A stretch of 64,000 nt of DNA from JALOLV01 sp046295175 (GCA_046295175.1 JBKBNY010000004.1:1-64000); one strand, 5' to 3'; positions 34,124 to 42,553 are shown, counted from the stretch's first letter. The notes: generated from the letters alone by a model not told the origin. A program made the numbers and translations.

Positions 34124-35884
34124 ATGTCAAAAATTTCGAGAAAAAAGTTCTTACAGCAGGGCCTAAGTTTAGCTGCATTTACGAGTTTGTATCCCTACAG
34201 TTCATCGGCAACCGAAAACGAAGATTTTTACAATGAAATCGTAAATGCTAATAATAAAGAGGTCAAAAAAATTATTGATTCGTTAAAAACAGAACTAACA
34301 GAGGTTAAAAGAAGACTTGGCTTCGATATTGCCAACTTAGCAGCTGCTTATACCGAACCAAAATCTACCTACTATCAAGACCAATCTTTGGTTGGCTATA
34401 TGGAGCAAATTCTGTCTTTCTTAATCAAAAACCAGAAATCTGATGGCACCCTCGACCTTGGTAATTTGGCATCGCCTCCAGATACAGCATTTATTTTAGA
34501 GCCAATTTGTGGAGCTAATGTCATTCTAAATCGAATTTCAAATCCAACTTTAACTAATACCAAAAAATTACTCAAAGATTTTATCCTTTCGGCAGGCGAA
34601 TCAATGACTATTGGCGGTGTTCATACTCCAAATCATAGATGGGTAATTTCAGCGGCATTAGCAAGGATAAATGAGCTTTATCCGAATAAAAAATACTTAA
34701 ATCGTATCAATCAATGGCTTTCTGAGAATGTTTACATCGATGCCGATGGGCATTATTTAGAGAGAAGTATGATTTATTCAGAAGTCACAGATAATTCGTT
34801 AATTACAATTGCAAGACTGGCTAATAAACCTAAATTGTACGAGTATGTTCGTGAAAACTTGAATATGACATATTTCTACATGGAACCTAATGGTGATTTA
34901 GTAACGAATGATTCTCGTAGGCAAGACCAATACATGTCTATTAATTCTGCAATATTCTACCTCGTTTACCGATTTATGGCTATCAATGATGCTAATGCAG
35001 AATATGCCGCCATTTGTAAATTCATTGAAAATCTAAAAGGATTCTCAGAGAAGAATCTACCTGATTTGCTTTTTTACTTTAATGAAAATCCGATTCTAAA
35101 GAAGACATTGCCATCTCCACAAGAGCCATCACAAAACTTTGAAAAGTTCTTTAAAACAACTGATTTAGTAAGAATTCGTAGAAATTCTACAACGGTAACT
35201 ATTTTTGGTGGTACCGACAAACCCACTATTATAGCATCGGGTCGGTCAAACAGCCCCAATATTTTTAGTTATCGAAAAGGTGAAGCTATTTTGAAATACT
35301 TACGCTTTTCAACTGATTTTTTTAGCACTGGCTACTTCAAAAGTGATGGAATCAAGAAAGTTGAAAACAAATATATCTTATCACAAAGAATTGAAGCCCC
35401 GTATTACCAACCACTTCCTGAAAAACTAAAGCGTGCTGATGGAAACTACACACATGCTAAGAGTACTGATGGACGATTTTGGAATAAAATGGACTTTCAA
35501 AATCGCCCGCAAAGCAATATTAATGTTCTTGAAACCAAAATTACAATCGAAGAGAAAGAAGGCGAAGTTTACTTATATTTTGAAGTAAATGGTGCCGAAA
35601 ATGTAAAAGTAACTATTGAGTTTTGTTTTAAAGAAGGCGGACAATTGAATGGTTTTAAACAAATCTCTAATGGTCAAGATAACTATACATTGGAGTCTGG
35701 GTTTGGAGAATACATTTTTGGGAAAGATAAAATAACTTTTGGCGAAGGAATATTTAAACACAATAAGATTTCCGGACTCGAAGGAGAATTATACTCAACG
35801 CATTTTGGTACTTTACGTACCGATGGATTACATGTTTTTCTTACCGGAAAAACTCCTTTTCAGCACAAAATCAAATTATCGTAA
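34124..35884 (+). CDS. Secreted heparinase-like / polysaccharide lyase-like protein
   Basis: A 586-residue protein. Residues 1-30 look like an export signal with an imperfect twin-arginine motif (SRKKFLQQG, where RK replaces RR). The middle (about 80-320) is helical, like the (alpha/alpha) toroid of heparinase II/III-type lyases. NHRWVISAALARI and the DADGHYLERSMIYSEVTDNSL region are similar to those enzymes. The C-terminal part (about 340-586) is beta-rich. The specific substrate is unknown, and there is no polysaccharide utilisation locus around it. Confidence 0.65.
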   Translation: MSKISRKKFLQQGLSLAAFTSLYPYSSSATENEDFYNEIVNANNKEVKKIIDSLKTELTEVKRRLGFDIANLAAAYTEPKSTYYQDQSLVGYMEQILSFLIKNQKSDGTLDLGNLASPPDTAFILEPICGANVILNRISNPTLTNTKKLLKDFILSAGESMTIGGVHTPNHRWVISAALARINELYPNKKYLNRINQWLSENVYIDADGHYLERSMIYSEVTDNSLITIARLANKPKLYEYVRENLNMTYFYMEPNGDLVTNDSRRQDQYMSINSAIFYLVYRFMAINDANAEYAAICKFIENLKGFSEKNLPDLLFYFNENPILKKTLPSPQEPSQNFEKFFKTTDLVRIRRNSTTVTIFGGTDKPTIIASGRSNSPNIFSYRKGEAILKYLRFSTDFFSTGYFKSDGIKKVENKYILSQRIEAPYYQPLPEKLKRADGNYTHAKSTDGRFWNKMDFQNRPQSNINVLETKITIEEKEGEVYLYFEVNGAENVKVTIEFCFKEGGQLNGFKQISNGQDNYTLESGFGEYIFGKDKITFGEGIFKHNKISGLEGELYSTHFGTLRTDGLHVFLTGKTPFQHKIKLS

Positions 35885-35892
35885 AAAAAAAG

Positions 35893-35919
35893 AAAATGCC
35901 CTCAAATTGGGGGCATTTT
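35893..35919. terminator. Terminator between convergent genes
   Basis: Stem AAAATGCCC / GGGCATTTT (9 bp) with a 9-nt loop, nine bases past the heparinase-like stop. Flanking A- and T-rich sequence allows action on both strands. Confidence 0.65.
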
Positions 35920-35994
35920 ACTTGTTGGAGTACAACAAAACCACAATAAAGATATTGTGATTTTGTCACAAAGATAGAAATATTTTCTGGCAGA

Positions 35995-37341
35995 TTAGCC
36001 TTCTTTAATAACCAATTCAGAGATTAACAAAGACTCATCGTGCTGACTTTTATCAAGACCTGCTTTTTCGTCTTTCTCAGCTACACGCAATGGCATAATC
36101 AAATCTGTGATTTTCAACAATACGTAAGAAAGTACAAAAACGAATACCGAAACGATTACTAAAGCCAACATGTGGTTGATGAACAACTTCGATTCTCCGA
36201 AATAAATTCCTTGGTCAGCAACTGCAGAGTTCACAGCCTTTGTTGCGAAAATACCAGTCATAACCAAACCAACCATACCACCTACACCGTGGCAAGGGAA
36301 TACGTCGAGTGTATCGTCAAGGGCTGTTTTAGTTTTCAAGTGAGCTAAATAGTTTGAGATAATACCCGCAATCACACCAATGAAGATTGAGTGAGGAATT
36401 GTTACGAAACCTGCAGCTGGGGTAATTGCAACTAAACCAACTACAACACCGATACAGAATCCGAGAGCAGAAACCTTTTTGCCCATAAATACATCAAACA
36501 ATACCCAAGCTAAACCTGCACCAGCTGCAGCTGTGTTTGTGGTTGCAAATGCAGAAGCCGCCAAAGGTGAAGCACCAACCGCCGAACCTGCATTGAAACC
36601 AAACCAACCAAACCATAAAAGACCTGTACCTAACAATACAAAAGGAATGTTTGCTGGAGGAAGGAATGTTCCTGAAACGTGGTCACGACGACGTTTCAAA
36701 TATATAGCACCTGCTAAAGCTGCCCAGCCCGCACTCATGTGTACAACTGTACCACCGGCAAAATCAAGAACTCCCATTTTGAAAAGGAATCCTTCAGGAT
36801 GCCACGTCCAGTGAGCCAAAGGAGCATAAATAAAGATGCTGAAAAGAATCATGAATAAAACATAAGATTTGAAGTTTACACGCTCAGCCATCGAACCTGT
36901 AACGAGAGCTGGAGTGATAACAGCAAATTTTAATTGGAAGAAGGCAAAAACAACCAATGGGATTGTTGGAGCTAAAGACCAAGGCTTGCCATCTAATACA
37001 CCTTTAAACATAAAGTGTGTCATTGGGTTTCCGATTACACCTCCAATAGATTCTCCAAATGCAAGGCTGTAACCAATCACAACCCACAAAATAGAGATTA
37101 CACCCATTGCAATAAAGCTTTGGAGCATTGTAGAGATAACGTTTTTGGCATTGACCATACCACCATAGAAATAAGCAAGACCTGGCGTCATGATTAAAAC
37201 GAGGGCAGTCGCAACAAGCATCCAAGCAGTATCACCTGAGTTGATACCTTCGGTTACAATGGTAGTTGGCAAAGCTGGCATGAATAATCCTGCAATAGCA
37301 ACAACTAATAAGATAATTAGTGGAAGGGGGTTTTTACGCAT
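35995..37341 (-). CDS. amt: Ammonium transporter Amt
   Basis: A 448-residue Amt/Rh channel with a cleavable-looking N-terminal segment (residues 1-25) and eleven membrane helices. Key features are DTAWMLVATALVLIMTPGLAYFYGG, LAHWTWHPEG with one pore His, and PCHGVGGMVG with the second pore His. It imports ammonium for the two glutamine synthetases nearby. No glnK/P-II gene is adjacent, which is the usual partner. The porin gene lies 122 bases upstream on the same strand. Confidence 0.95.
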   Translation of the reverse strand: MRKNPLPLIILLVVAIAGLFMPALPTTIVTEGINSGDTAWMLVATALVLIMTPGLAYFYGGMVNAKNVISTMLQSFIAMGVISILWVVIGYSLAFGESIGGVIGNPMTHFMFKGVLDGKPWSLAPTIPLVVFAFFQLKFAVITPALVTGSMAERVNFKSYVLFMILFSIFIYAPLAHWTWHPEGFLFKMGVLDFAGGTVVHMSAGWAALAGAIYLKRRRDHVSGTFLPPANIPFVLLGTGLLWFGWFGFNAGSAVGASPLAASAFATTNTAAAGAGLAWVLFDVFMGKKVSALGFCIGVVVGLVAITPAAGFVTIPHSIFIGVIAGIISNYLAHLKTKTALDDTLDVFPCHGVGGMVGLVMTGIFATKAVNSAVADQGIYFGESKLFINHMLALVIVSVFVFVLSYVLLKITDLIMPLRVAEKDEKAGLDKSQHDESLLISELVIKEG

Positions 37342-37397
37342 AATGATAGGAGTTTAATTGTTGTACAATCATTTTCGCTCAACGTTTCACGTTCGGC

Positions 37398-37420
37398 TCC
37401 CCTCTCATATCGAGAGGGGA
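37398..37420 (-). repeat. Hairpin between the porin and amt genes
   Basis: Perfect 9-bp stem TCCCCTCTC / GAGAGGGGA with a 5-nt loop. Outer arms ACGTTC (37389-37394) and GAACGT (37433-37438) give a longer imperfect fold. There is no T-run on the minus strand, so it is more like a processing or attenuation element, or a small repeat, than a terminator. Confidence 0.5.
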
Positions 37421-37463
37421 TTTTGATGAAGTGAACGTCACGTATTTAGTTTAGGGGTTTGTT

Positions 37464-38597
37464 TTAGAATTTGAAAATTAAGGCACCACCAAAAGTCGAT
37501 TGTGAGTTTTTAGTGAAATTGCCATCTTTGTCTTCAAACTGACCAGCTTCAGTACCAGCAACCTTTGCGTAGCTATCTAATCTGAATTCAGGTTTGAACA
37601 ACAAGTTATCTGAGATAATTACATTACCTGTCAACGTAAATGAATTTACAGAAGTACCTTCTCCTTTGCTATTCAACAATGCTCTCGCACCTTGCTTATT
37701 GTCAAAATATTCATAACGAATACCCAAGCCGAATTTATCAGTGATTGACACATTGCTGTAAAGAGCAGCACCACCCCATGAAGCACCAGCTTGTGTTCCG
37801 TAAGCGGCATTTAATCCAAGTAAAAACTTCTCGGTAATTTGATAAGATGTCGTTAAGTCAAAAATTGAATAATATGATTTTTCATCAACACCCTCATCGC
37901 TACCAAACCAGTTTAAATATACATTCCAACCGTCTTTTGGAGATACATAAAACTGTCCCATCAAGCCCAATTTGCTGTTGTTATCGTCTTTAGAGTCAAG
38001 ACCATTAACTGCACCAAATGTAAGTGACGATTTTGCAGATGTAGCAATTGTTGCTTTTAAACCAGTGTGATAGAAAGGACCGTTATTGAAAAGGTTTGAT
38101 AATGAATAGTTGAAGTTAACTGGAGCGTCAATTACTTCATAACCAATGTGAGTTCCAAACTGACCCGCTGTCAGAGAGAATTTATCAGTGGCCTTCCAAG
38201 TAACATAAGCTTGCTTGATTGCTAATGCAGTACCAGTTGCACCCTTACCATCAATACCAACACGGCCGATAACATTACCGTAGTTACCAAGGTCGGCATG
38301 ATTACCAAATACTAAATCAACTACACCGTCAACTTTATCAGTTGAATAAGTTAACTTGGTTTGAGCCAAACCAACTTGAAATTGGCCAACTCTTTGGTCA
38401 AATGCTCTTTCAAAACCAGAAACACCTAAGTTCGATTTTGATTTTGGACTGTTTAAATTACCGAAGAAATAGGTATCTACATACCCAGAAAATGTGAAAG
38501 GACTTTTTTTCTCTTCATTTGGTTTTGTTGGATTCTCTTCAGCATTTGCAGAATTCAACAAAAGCAAAGAAAATACTGTAAATAAAACATTCTTCAT
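37464..38597 (-). CDS. Outer-membrane beta-barrel porin (OmpL-like, BBP2 type)
   Basis: A 377-residue protein with a signal peptide (about 1-19, ANAEENP) and alternating beta strands ending in Phe (LIFKF). It begins with FTFSGYVDTYFFGNLN and contains QVGLAQTKLTYS and AYVTWKATDKFSLTAGQFGTHIGYE, typical of the putative beta-barrel porin-2 family. In this group the gene is often upstream of amt, suggesting a role in uptake of ammonium or small nitrogen compounds across the outer membrane; that is inference. Confidence 0.85.
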   Translation of the reverse strand: MKNVLFTVFSLLLLNSANAEENPTKPNEEKKSPFTFSGYVDTYFFGNLNSPKSKSNLGVSGFERAFDQRVGQFQVGLAQTKLTYSTDKVDGVVDLVFGNHADLGNYGNVIGRVGIDGKGATGTALAIKQAYVTWKATDKFSLTAGQFGTHIGYEVIDAPVNFNYSLSNLFNNGPFYHTGLKATIATSAKSSLTFGAVNGLDSKDDNNSKLGLMGQFYVSPKDGWNVYLNWFGSDEGVDEKSYYSIFDLTTSYQITEKFLLGLNAAYGTQAGASWGGAALYSNVSITDKFGLGIRYEYFDNKQGARALLNSKGEGTSVNSFTLTGNVIISDNLLFKPEFRLDSYAKVAGTEAGQFEDKDGNFTKNSQSTFGGALIFKF

Positions 38598-38929
38598 AAC
38601 ATTCTTTGGTTTAAGTAATTATTTAAGCGGTTATAATTATGATGCAAATATTAGATACAAATTAATATTATGCAAATTTTAAGTATAAAATTTATCCAAT
38701 TTTTCGTAAAAAATTTCAAAATGTCAATTTTTATGTTTTAAAATTTAATAAAATATCAAAATAATCCTATAATTACTATAAACAACATATTATTTGTTAA
38801 AATCGAACTTTTGCCAAATAATATTAAATTTAATATTTATTCTTTATTTTGTACAATTCTCAGAAAAGCACAATAAAAAAGGCAGCTCGATAGAGCTGCC
38901 TTCTAAGTCTTAATACTTATATTTTCAGA
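38598..38929. other. 332-base AT-rich intergenic region upstream of the porin gene
   Basis: It holds the porin promoter region on the left and the ferredoxin terminator on the right (38879-38902). No open frame or RNA gene is seen. An 18-bp palindrome, AATATTAAATTTAATATT, is at 38820-38837 but consists of A and T only. No exact TAnnTTTG box was found on the minus strand close to the porin start. Confidence 0.55.
38879..38902 (-). terminator. Intrinsic terminator of the ferredoxin gene
   Basis: Perfect 10-bp stem AAGGCAGCTC / GAGCTGCCTT with a 4-nt loop; on the minus strand it is followed by TTTTATTG. Confidence 0.85.
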
Positions 38930-39280
38930 TTACGCTTCGGCGTGTAACCAAGCCTTCTTAGCTAAAAGTGTTTCTTTATCTTCGACCATGTCTGGGTCTG
39001 GAACACAACAATCAACAGGACAAACCGCAGCACACTGTGGTTCTTCGTGGAAGCCAGTACATTCTGTACATTTATCAGGTACAATATAATAAAATTCATC
39101 GGAAACTGGTTTCATTGGGTCTTTACCTCCAATAATTGTTCCGTCTTCGAGTTCAACTTCTGTTAGTTTTGTACCACCACTCCAAGTCCATTCTACTCCA
39201 CCTTCATAAATCGCTGTATTTGGGCATTCGGGCTCACAAGCACCGCAGTTGATACATTCGTCTGTAATTATGATTGCCAT
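38930..39280 (-). CDS. 2[4Fe-4S] ferredoxin
   Basis: A 116-residue bacterial ferredoxin. The first cluster motif is C9, C12, C15 with C19 completing the second (CINCGACEPEC). The second half has CTECTGFHEEPQC and CAAVCPVDCC with an inserted loop of about 40 residues between the clusters. It donates electrons at low potential. It is divergent from an acyl-CoA reductase gene, a pair often conserved in this phylum. Confidence 0.92.
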   Translation of the reverse strand: MAIIITDECINCGACEPECPNTAIYEGGVEWTWSGGTKLTEVELEDGTIIGGKDPMKPVSDEFYYIVPDKCTECTGFHEEPQCAAVCPVDCCVPDPDMVEDKETLLAKKAWLHAEA

Positions 39281-39352
39281 ATTAATATAATGTGATTTTG
39301 TTTCAGCTTTGTCTAATCAAATAACCTACTCGTTTGATAGACAAATAATGAA

Positions 39353-39360
39353 CAAAGATA
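39353..39360 (-). promoter_or_regulatory. Putative ferredoxin promoter, -7 box
   Basis: Minus strand TATCTTTG, an exact TAnnTTTG match about 73 bases upstream of the ATG. A possible TTG is only 14 bases further, so the -33 half is weak. Confidence 0.35.
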
Positions 39361-39385
39361 ATATTACATTGTTTCAAAATCGTTG

Positions 39386-39393
39386 TACTTTTG
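39386..39393 (+). promoter_or_regulatory. Putative acyl-CoA reductase promoter, -7 box
   Basis: TACTTTTG, an exact TAnnTTTG match, 38 bases before the ATG. The nearest TTG is 14 bases upstream, shorter than usual. Confidence 0.4.
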
Positions 39394-39431
39394 CATGAAT
39401 TTTAGTTATAGGGTATAAGGTTCTAAAAAAA

Positions 39432-40451
39432 ATGATATTAAAAGAAAGAATTTTAACATTTTCGACTTTAGGAGAATTCATATTAAATGAAGATAATAAA
39501 GAGCAACTGAGAGAGTGGACTTACAGAGCAAAAAACGAAAATGCTTGGTTTACAGAAGACAATATCTTCTTATCGCTTGATAATATAGCAAAATATTACC
39601 TTGATAATCAATCACTTACAGAATGGGCCAATAAATATAATCTAAGTGATGATTGCCCACTTAAAAAAATAGGGATTGTTGCTGCGGGTAATATTCCGGC
39701 TGTAGGATTCCATGATTTATTGACGGCGGTAATTAGTGGAAACATTGCATTCATTAAATTGAGTTCGAGCGATTCGGTTTTGATGAAATTCTTGATAAAT
39801 AAATTGATTGATATAAATCCCGAAATCAGTCAATTCATTCAAATTACTGATAAACTCAATGATGCAGACGCATTCATAGCGACTGGTAGCGATAATTCGG
39901 CTAAGTATTTTGAATACTACTTCTCAAAAAAACCTCATATTATTCGTCGAAATCGTACTTCGGTAGCCATTTTAAACGGTAAAGAAAACAAAATCGAGTT
40001 AGGAAATCTCGGTAATGACATTCTTCAATATTTTGGATTGGGCTGTAGGAATGTATCTAAAATCTACGTACCTAAAGGTTATACATTCGATAAATTCTTT
40101 GAAAGTATTGATTACTGGAGTACCGTTTTGCTCCACCACAAATACAATAATAACTACGACTACAATAAGTCAATCTATTTAGTAAATGGTGTTAAGTTTT
40201 TTGATAACGGATTTTTCATGCTAAAACCAGATGAGGCATTGGTTTCACCAATTTCTACTTGTTTTTACCAAGAATACGATAACCAAGAACATTTAGATAG
40301 CTTGATTGCCCTAAATTCTGAAAAAATACAGTGTATTGTTTCAAGCAATGGTTGGTATAAAAATAGCTTCGATTTCGGTTTAGGTCAGTCTCCTGCCCTC
40401 ACCGACTATGCTGATGGTATTGATGTAATGAATTTTCTCACTGAATTATAG
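39432..40451 (+). CDS. LuxC-like acyl-CoA reductase
   Basis: A 339-residue protein of the LuxC/acyl-CoA reductase family, distantly related to aldehyde dehydrogenases. It has IGIVAAGNIPAVGFHDLL (nucleotide-binding start, about 76-93), HIIRRNRTSVAIL and the probable catalytic C205 in YFGLGCRNVSKIYVP. It would reduce acyl-CoA to an aldehyde with NAD(P)H; the acyl chain is unknown. The ferredoxin across the divergent promoter may be a functional neighbour. No luciferase genes are present. Confidence 0.87.
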   Translation: MILKERILTFSTLGEFILNEDNKEQLREWTYRAKNENAWFTEDNIFLSLDNIAKYYLDNQSLTEWANKYNLSDDCPLKKIGIVAAGNIPAVGFHDLLTAVISGNIAFIKLSSSDSVLMKFLINKLIDINPEISQFIQITDKLNDADAFIATGSDNSAKYFEYYFSKKPHIIRRNRTSVAILNGKENKIELGNLGNDILQYFGLGCRNVSKIYVPKGYTFDKFFESIDYWSTVLLHHKYNNNYDYNKSIYLVNGVKFFDNGFFMLKPDEALVSPISTCFYQEYDNQEHLDSLIALNSEKIQCIVSSNGWYKNSFDFGLGQSPALTDYADGIDVMNFLTEL

Positions 40452-40471
40452 GAAATTACAAAACTTTTCCA

Positions 40472-40479
40472 TACTTTTG
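40472..40479 (+). promoter_or_regulatory. Putative rpmI promoter, -7 box
   Basis: TACTTTTG, an exact TAnnTTTG match, 43 bases before the rpmI ATG and 20 bases after the preceding stop. It supports an independent start for the L35-L20 pair. Confidence 0.45.
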
Positions 40480-40522
40480 CCCCCCAATTTACCTTATCAT
40501 TCAAAATAAACTGTTAATTAAA

Positions 40523-40717
40523 ATGCCAAAGCAAAAAACAAATTCTGGAGCAAAAAAACGCTTCAAAATTACGGGTACTGGCAAGATTAAGCGTAAGCAT
40601 GCTTTTCACAGCCACATCCTTACCAAAAAATCTAACAAACGTAAACGCAATCTTGTAAGTGCAACGCTTGTTAGCCCAGCAGATACTAACCGTATCGAAG
40701 CATTATTATCAATGTAA
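40523..40717 (+). CDS. rpmI: 50S ribosomal protein L35
   Basis: A 64-residue, very basic protein with the complete L35 pattern: PKQKTNSGAKKRFKITGTGK, a His-rich HAFHSHILTKKS stretch and VSPADTNRIEALL at the end. It is followed by rplT after 163 bases. In most bacteria infC precedes rpmI; here an acyl-CoA reductase gene does. Confidence 0.97.
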   Translation: MPKQKTNSGAKKRFKITGTGKIKRKHAFHSHILTKKSNKRKRNLVSATLVSPADTNRIEALLSM

Positions 40718-40880
40718 TTTGCAAACTCTGTTTGCATTTGGTTCAATAGTTTCACCCGACAGAAGGCAAAGCAGAAGAGTTTGAAGTTTGAATGTTTACA
40801 GTTTACGGTTAAATTTTTTTACTGCAAACGCTAAACTTAAAACAAAAACCGCCTAAGTCAAAAAACGAAAATTTTAAAAA

Positions 40881-41225
40881 ATGCCACGTTCAGTCAATCA
40901 CGTAGCGTCAAGAGCAAGACGTAAAAAAGTTCTTCAATTAGCAAAAGGTTATTACGGACGTCGTAAAAACGTTTGGACAGTTGCTAAAAACGCAGTAGAG
41001 AAAGGTTTGGTTTACGCATACATCGGTCGTAAACAGAAAAAACGTAGCTTCCGTCGTTTATGGATTGTCCGTATCAACGCGGGTGTACGTCCATTAGGAA
41101 TGTCTTATTCAGTATTTATTGATAAACTCAGTAAATCTGGCATCGAATTAAACCGTAAAGTTTTGGCTGATTTAGCGATGAATCACCCAGAGGCTTTCAA
41201 AGCAGTTGTTGATAAGGTAAAATAA
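40881..41225 (+). CDS. rplT: 50S ribosomal protein L20
   Basis: A 114-residue protein with all L20 hallmarks: PRSVNHVASRARRKKVL, AKGYYGRRKN, YAYIGRKQKKRSFRRLWI, RINAGVRPLGMSYS and the C-terminal LADLAMNHPEAFKAVV. L20 is essential for early 50S assembly and in other bacteria represses its own operon through the leader mRNA. The 163-base space before it could hold such a site, but I see no clear structure. Confidence 0.97.
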   Translation: MPRSVNHVASRARRKKVLQLAKGYYGRRKNVWTVAKNAVEKGLVYAYIGRKQKKRSFRRLWIVRINAGVRPLGMSYSVFIDKLSKSGIELNRKVLADLAMNHPEAFKAVVDKVK

Positions 41226-41251
41226 TTGCGTGAAGTCATTCACAAAACTAT

Positions 41252-41277
41252 AAGCGTCTTGAGTTTTCAAGACGCTT
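41252..41277 (+). terminator. Intrinsic terminator of rplT
   Basis: Perfect 11-bp stem AAGCGTCTTGA / TCAAGACGCTT, 4-nt loop, then a T-run. It lies between convergent genes. Confidence 0.85.
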
Positions 41278-41279
41278 TT

Positions 41280-41699
41280 TTATGTTTCGATAATTAGAGT
41301 TTTGATTCCTTTGACAGTCCCATCAAATTTATCCTTCCCTAAAATATAGGCATTAATCTCAACCCTACCCACTCGGATATAAACCAAATCTGTCAGTTTA
41401 TTTTCAAGAATGTCTTTCAAAATCAAAAACTTTCGCATCCTATCGTTTTCATATTCTGTCCACCAATCTTGTGGATTTACAACCGATGAATAAAATTCCT
41501 GCAATTCACAAACCTCAAATTTATCTTTCGATTTAGCATTGATGACCGATTTAAATGATTTCTCATCAATTGGTAATGTTATGTCACAACCAAAATCTAC
41601 AAATTCTACTTTTTCATCCGACTCACTCGGATAAAACAAATCCTCTAATACAGTTTTTATGAGTTCAGATAAAGACGATTCAAAATTTATTTCATTCAT
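41280..41699 (-). CDS. Nuclease A inhibitor-like protein (NuiA family)
   Basis: A 139-residue protein resembling NuiA, the inhibitor of the sugar-non-specific nuclease NucA of Anabaena. Matching blocks are LFYPSESDEKVEFVDF near the start, the central FYSSVVNPQDWWTEYENDRMRKFLILK, and the C-terminal IRVGRVEINAYILGK followed by GTVKGIKTLIIET. There is no signal peptide, so it would act in the cytoplasm. No NucA-type nuclease (DRGH motif) is encoded in the window. It may protect against a nuclease elsewhere or have another role. Confidence 0.82.
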   Translation of the reverse strand: MNEINFESSLSELIKTVLEDLFYPSESDEKVEFVDFGCDITLPIDEKSFKSVINAKSKDKFEVCELQEFYSSVVNPQDWWTEYENDRMRKFLILKDILENKLTDLVYIRVGRVEINAYILGKDKFDGTVKGIKTLIIET

Positions 41700-41817
41700 T
41701 TATGTTACCTTTAGTTAATTATATAGTCAGATAATCGAAAAATTAATACTCGAAATTCGGGATTAATTTAATAAAAAAGTATTATTGTATCAGTTTTCAC
41801 TATTAAATCTTAAAGAA

Positions 41818-42405
41818 ATGTTAGAAGTACTTCAGAATTTGATTAAAGAACATGGACAATCTGCAGTTGTTGACAACCCAGCGGTTCCAAACGAACATAA
41901 TGATGATGTAATGAACGAGGTAATGCAAGGGCTAATGGGCGGTTTGTCGAACCAAGCTACATCTCAAGGTGGTTTGGGTAGTCTAATTGGTCTTTTAGGT
42001 GGAGGAGCTGGCACAAATAGTGGTGGATTGATGCAAAACCCAATCGTTAGCGGAATCGCACAAAGTGTAATTGGCAATTTGATGCAAAAATTCGGCCTTT
42101 CAAACAATGCGGCTGCGGGTGTAGTTGGTAGTTTGCTCCCTTCAGTTTTAGGAGGTTTGATTAACAAAACCAATGACCCAAATGATAGCTCAATCGATAT
42201 GGGAGGTTTGATGGGAACAATTACTGGTGGCAAAACAAACGGTATTGACTTCGGAAGTATCCTTAGCCAAGGTGCTGGTGCTTTGGCCGACGGCAAACTC
42301 GATATGAATGATTTGATTAACATTGCAGGTGGTGCAATGGGTGGCGGAAGACAACAAGGCGGCGGAGGCTTAGGCAGTTTGCTCGGTGGTCTTTTCGGAA
42401 AGTAA
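41818..42405 (+). CDS. Glycine-rich DUF937-like protein
   Basis: A 195-residue protein from the ATG at 41818; a TTG eleven codons upstream is also in frame but less likely. After an N-terminal helix (LEVLQNLIKEHGQSAV) the sequence is rich in Gly, Leu, Ala and Asn, with repeats such as GGLGSLIGLLGGGAG and the SLLPSVLGGLINKTN block typical of DUF937/YidB-like proteins. The end is a GGGGLGSLLGGLFG tail. There is no signal peptide. Function unknown. Confidence 0.7.
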   Translation: MLEVLQNLIKEHGQSAVVDNPAVPNEHNDDVMNEVMQGLMGGLSNQATSQGGLGSLIGLLGGGAGTNSGGLMQNPIVSGIAQSVIGNLMQKFGLSNNAAAGVVGSLLPSVLGGLINKTNDPNDSSIDMGGLMGTITGGKTNGIDFGSILSQGAGALADGKLDMNDLINIAGGAMGGGRQQGGGGLGSLLGGLFGK

Positions 42406-42425
42406 TCAATAAAAACCTATTTTAG

Positions 42426-42453
42426 AGTCCGCTTTTTTACTATTAAGCGGACT
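42426..42453 (+). terminator. Terminator of the DUF937-like gene
   Basis: Perfect 9-bp stem AGTCCGCTT / AAGCGGACT with a 10-nt loop and a following T6 run. Confidence 0.85.
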
Positions 42454-42553
42454 TTTTTATAAAATATTTTACCGTTAAATTAAAAACGCGGCCTATCTTC
42501 TTCGTTCTTAATGCTTTATCCATAATTTTGCAGATATTATATAAAATTGTATA

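Noticed and set aside
38820..38837. 18-bp perfect palindrome AATATTAAATTTAATATT upstream of the porin gene
   Set aside because: It consists only of A and T in a very AT-rich region, is far from both gene starts, and is likely by chance.
39432..40451. Bioluminescence (lux) role for the LuxC-like gene
   Set aside because: No luxA, luxB, luxD or luxE is present, and the gene's pairing with a ferredoxin is common in non-luminous Bacteroidota.
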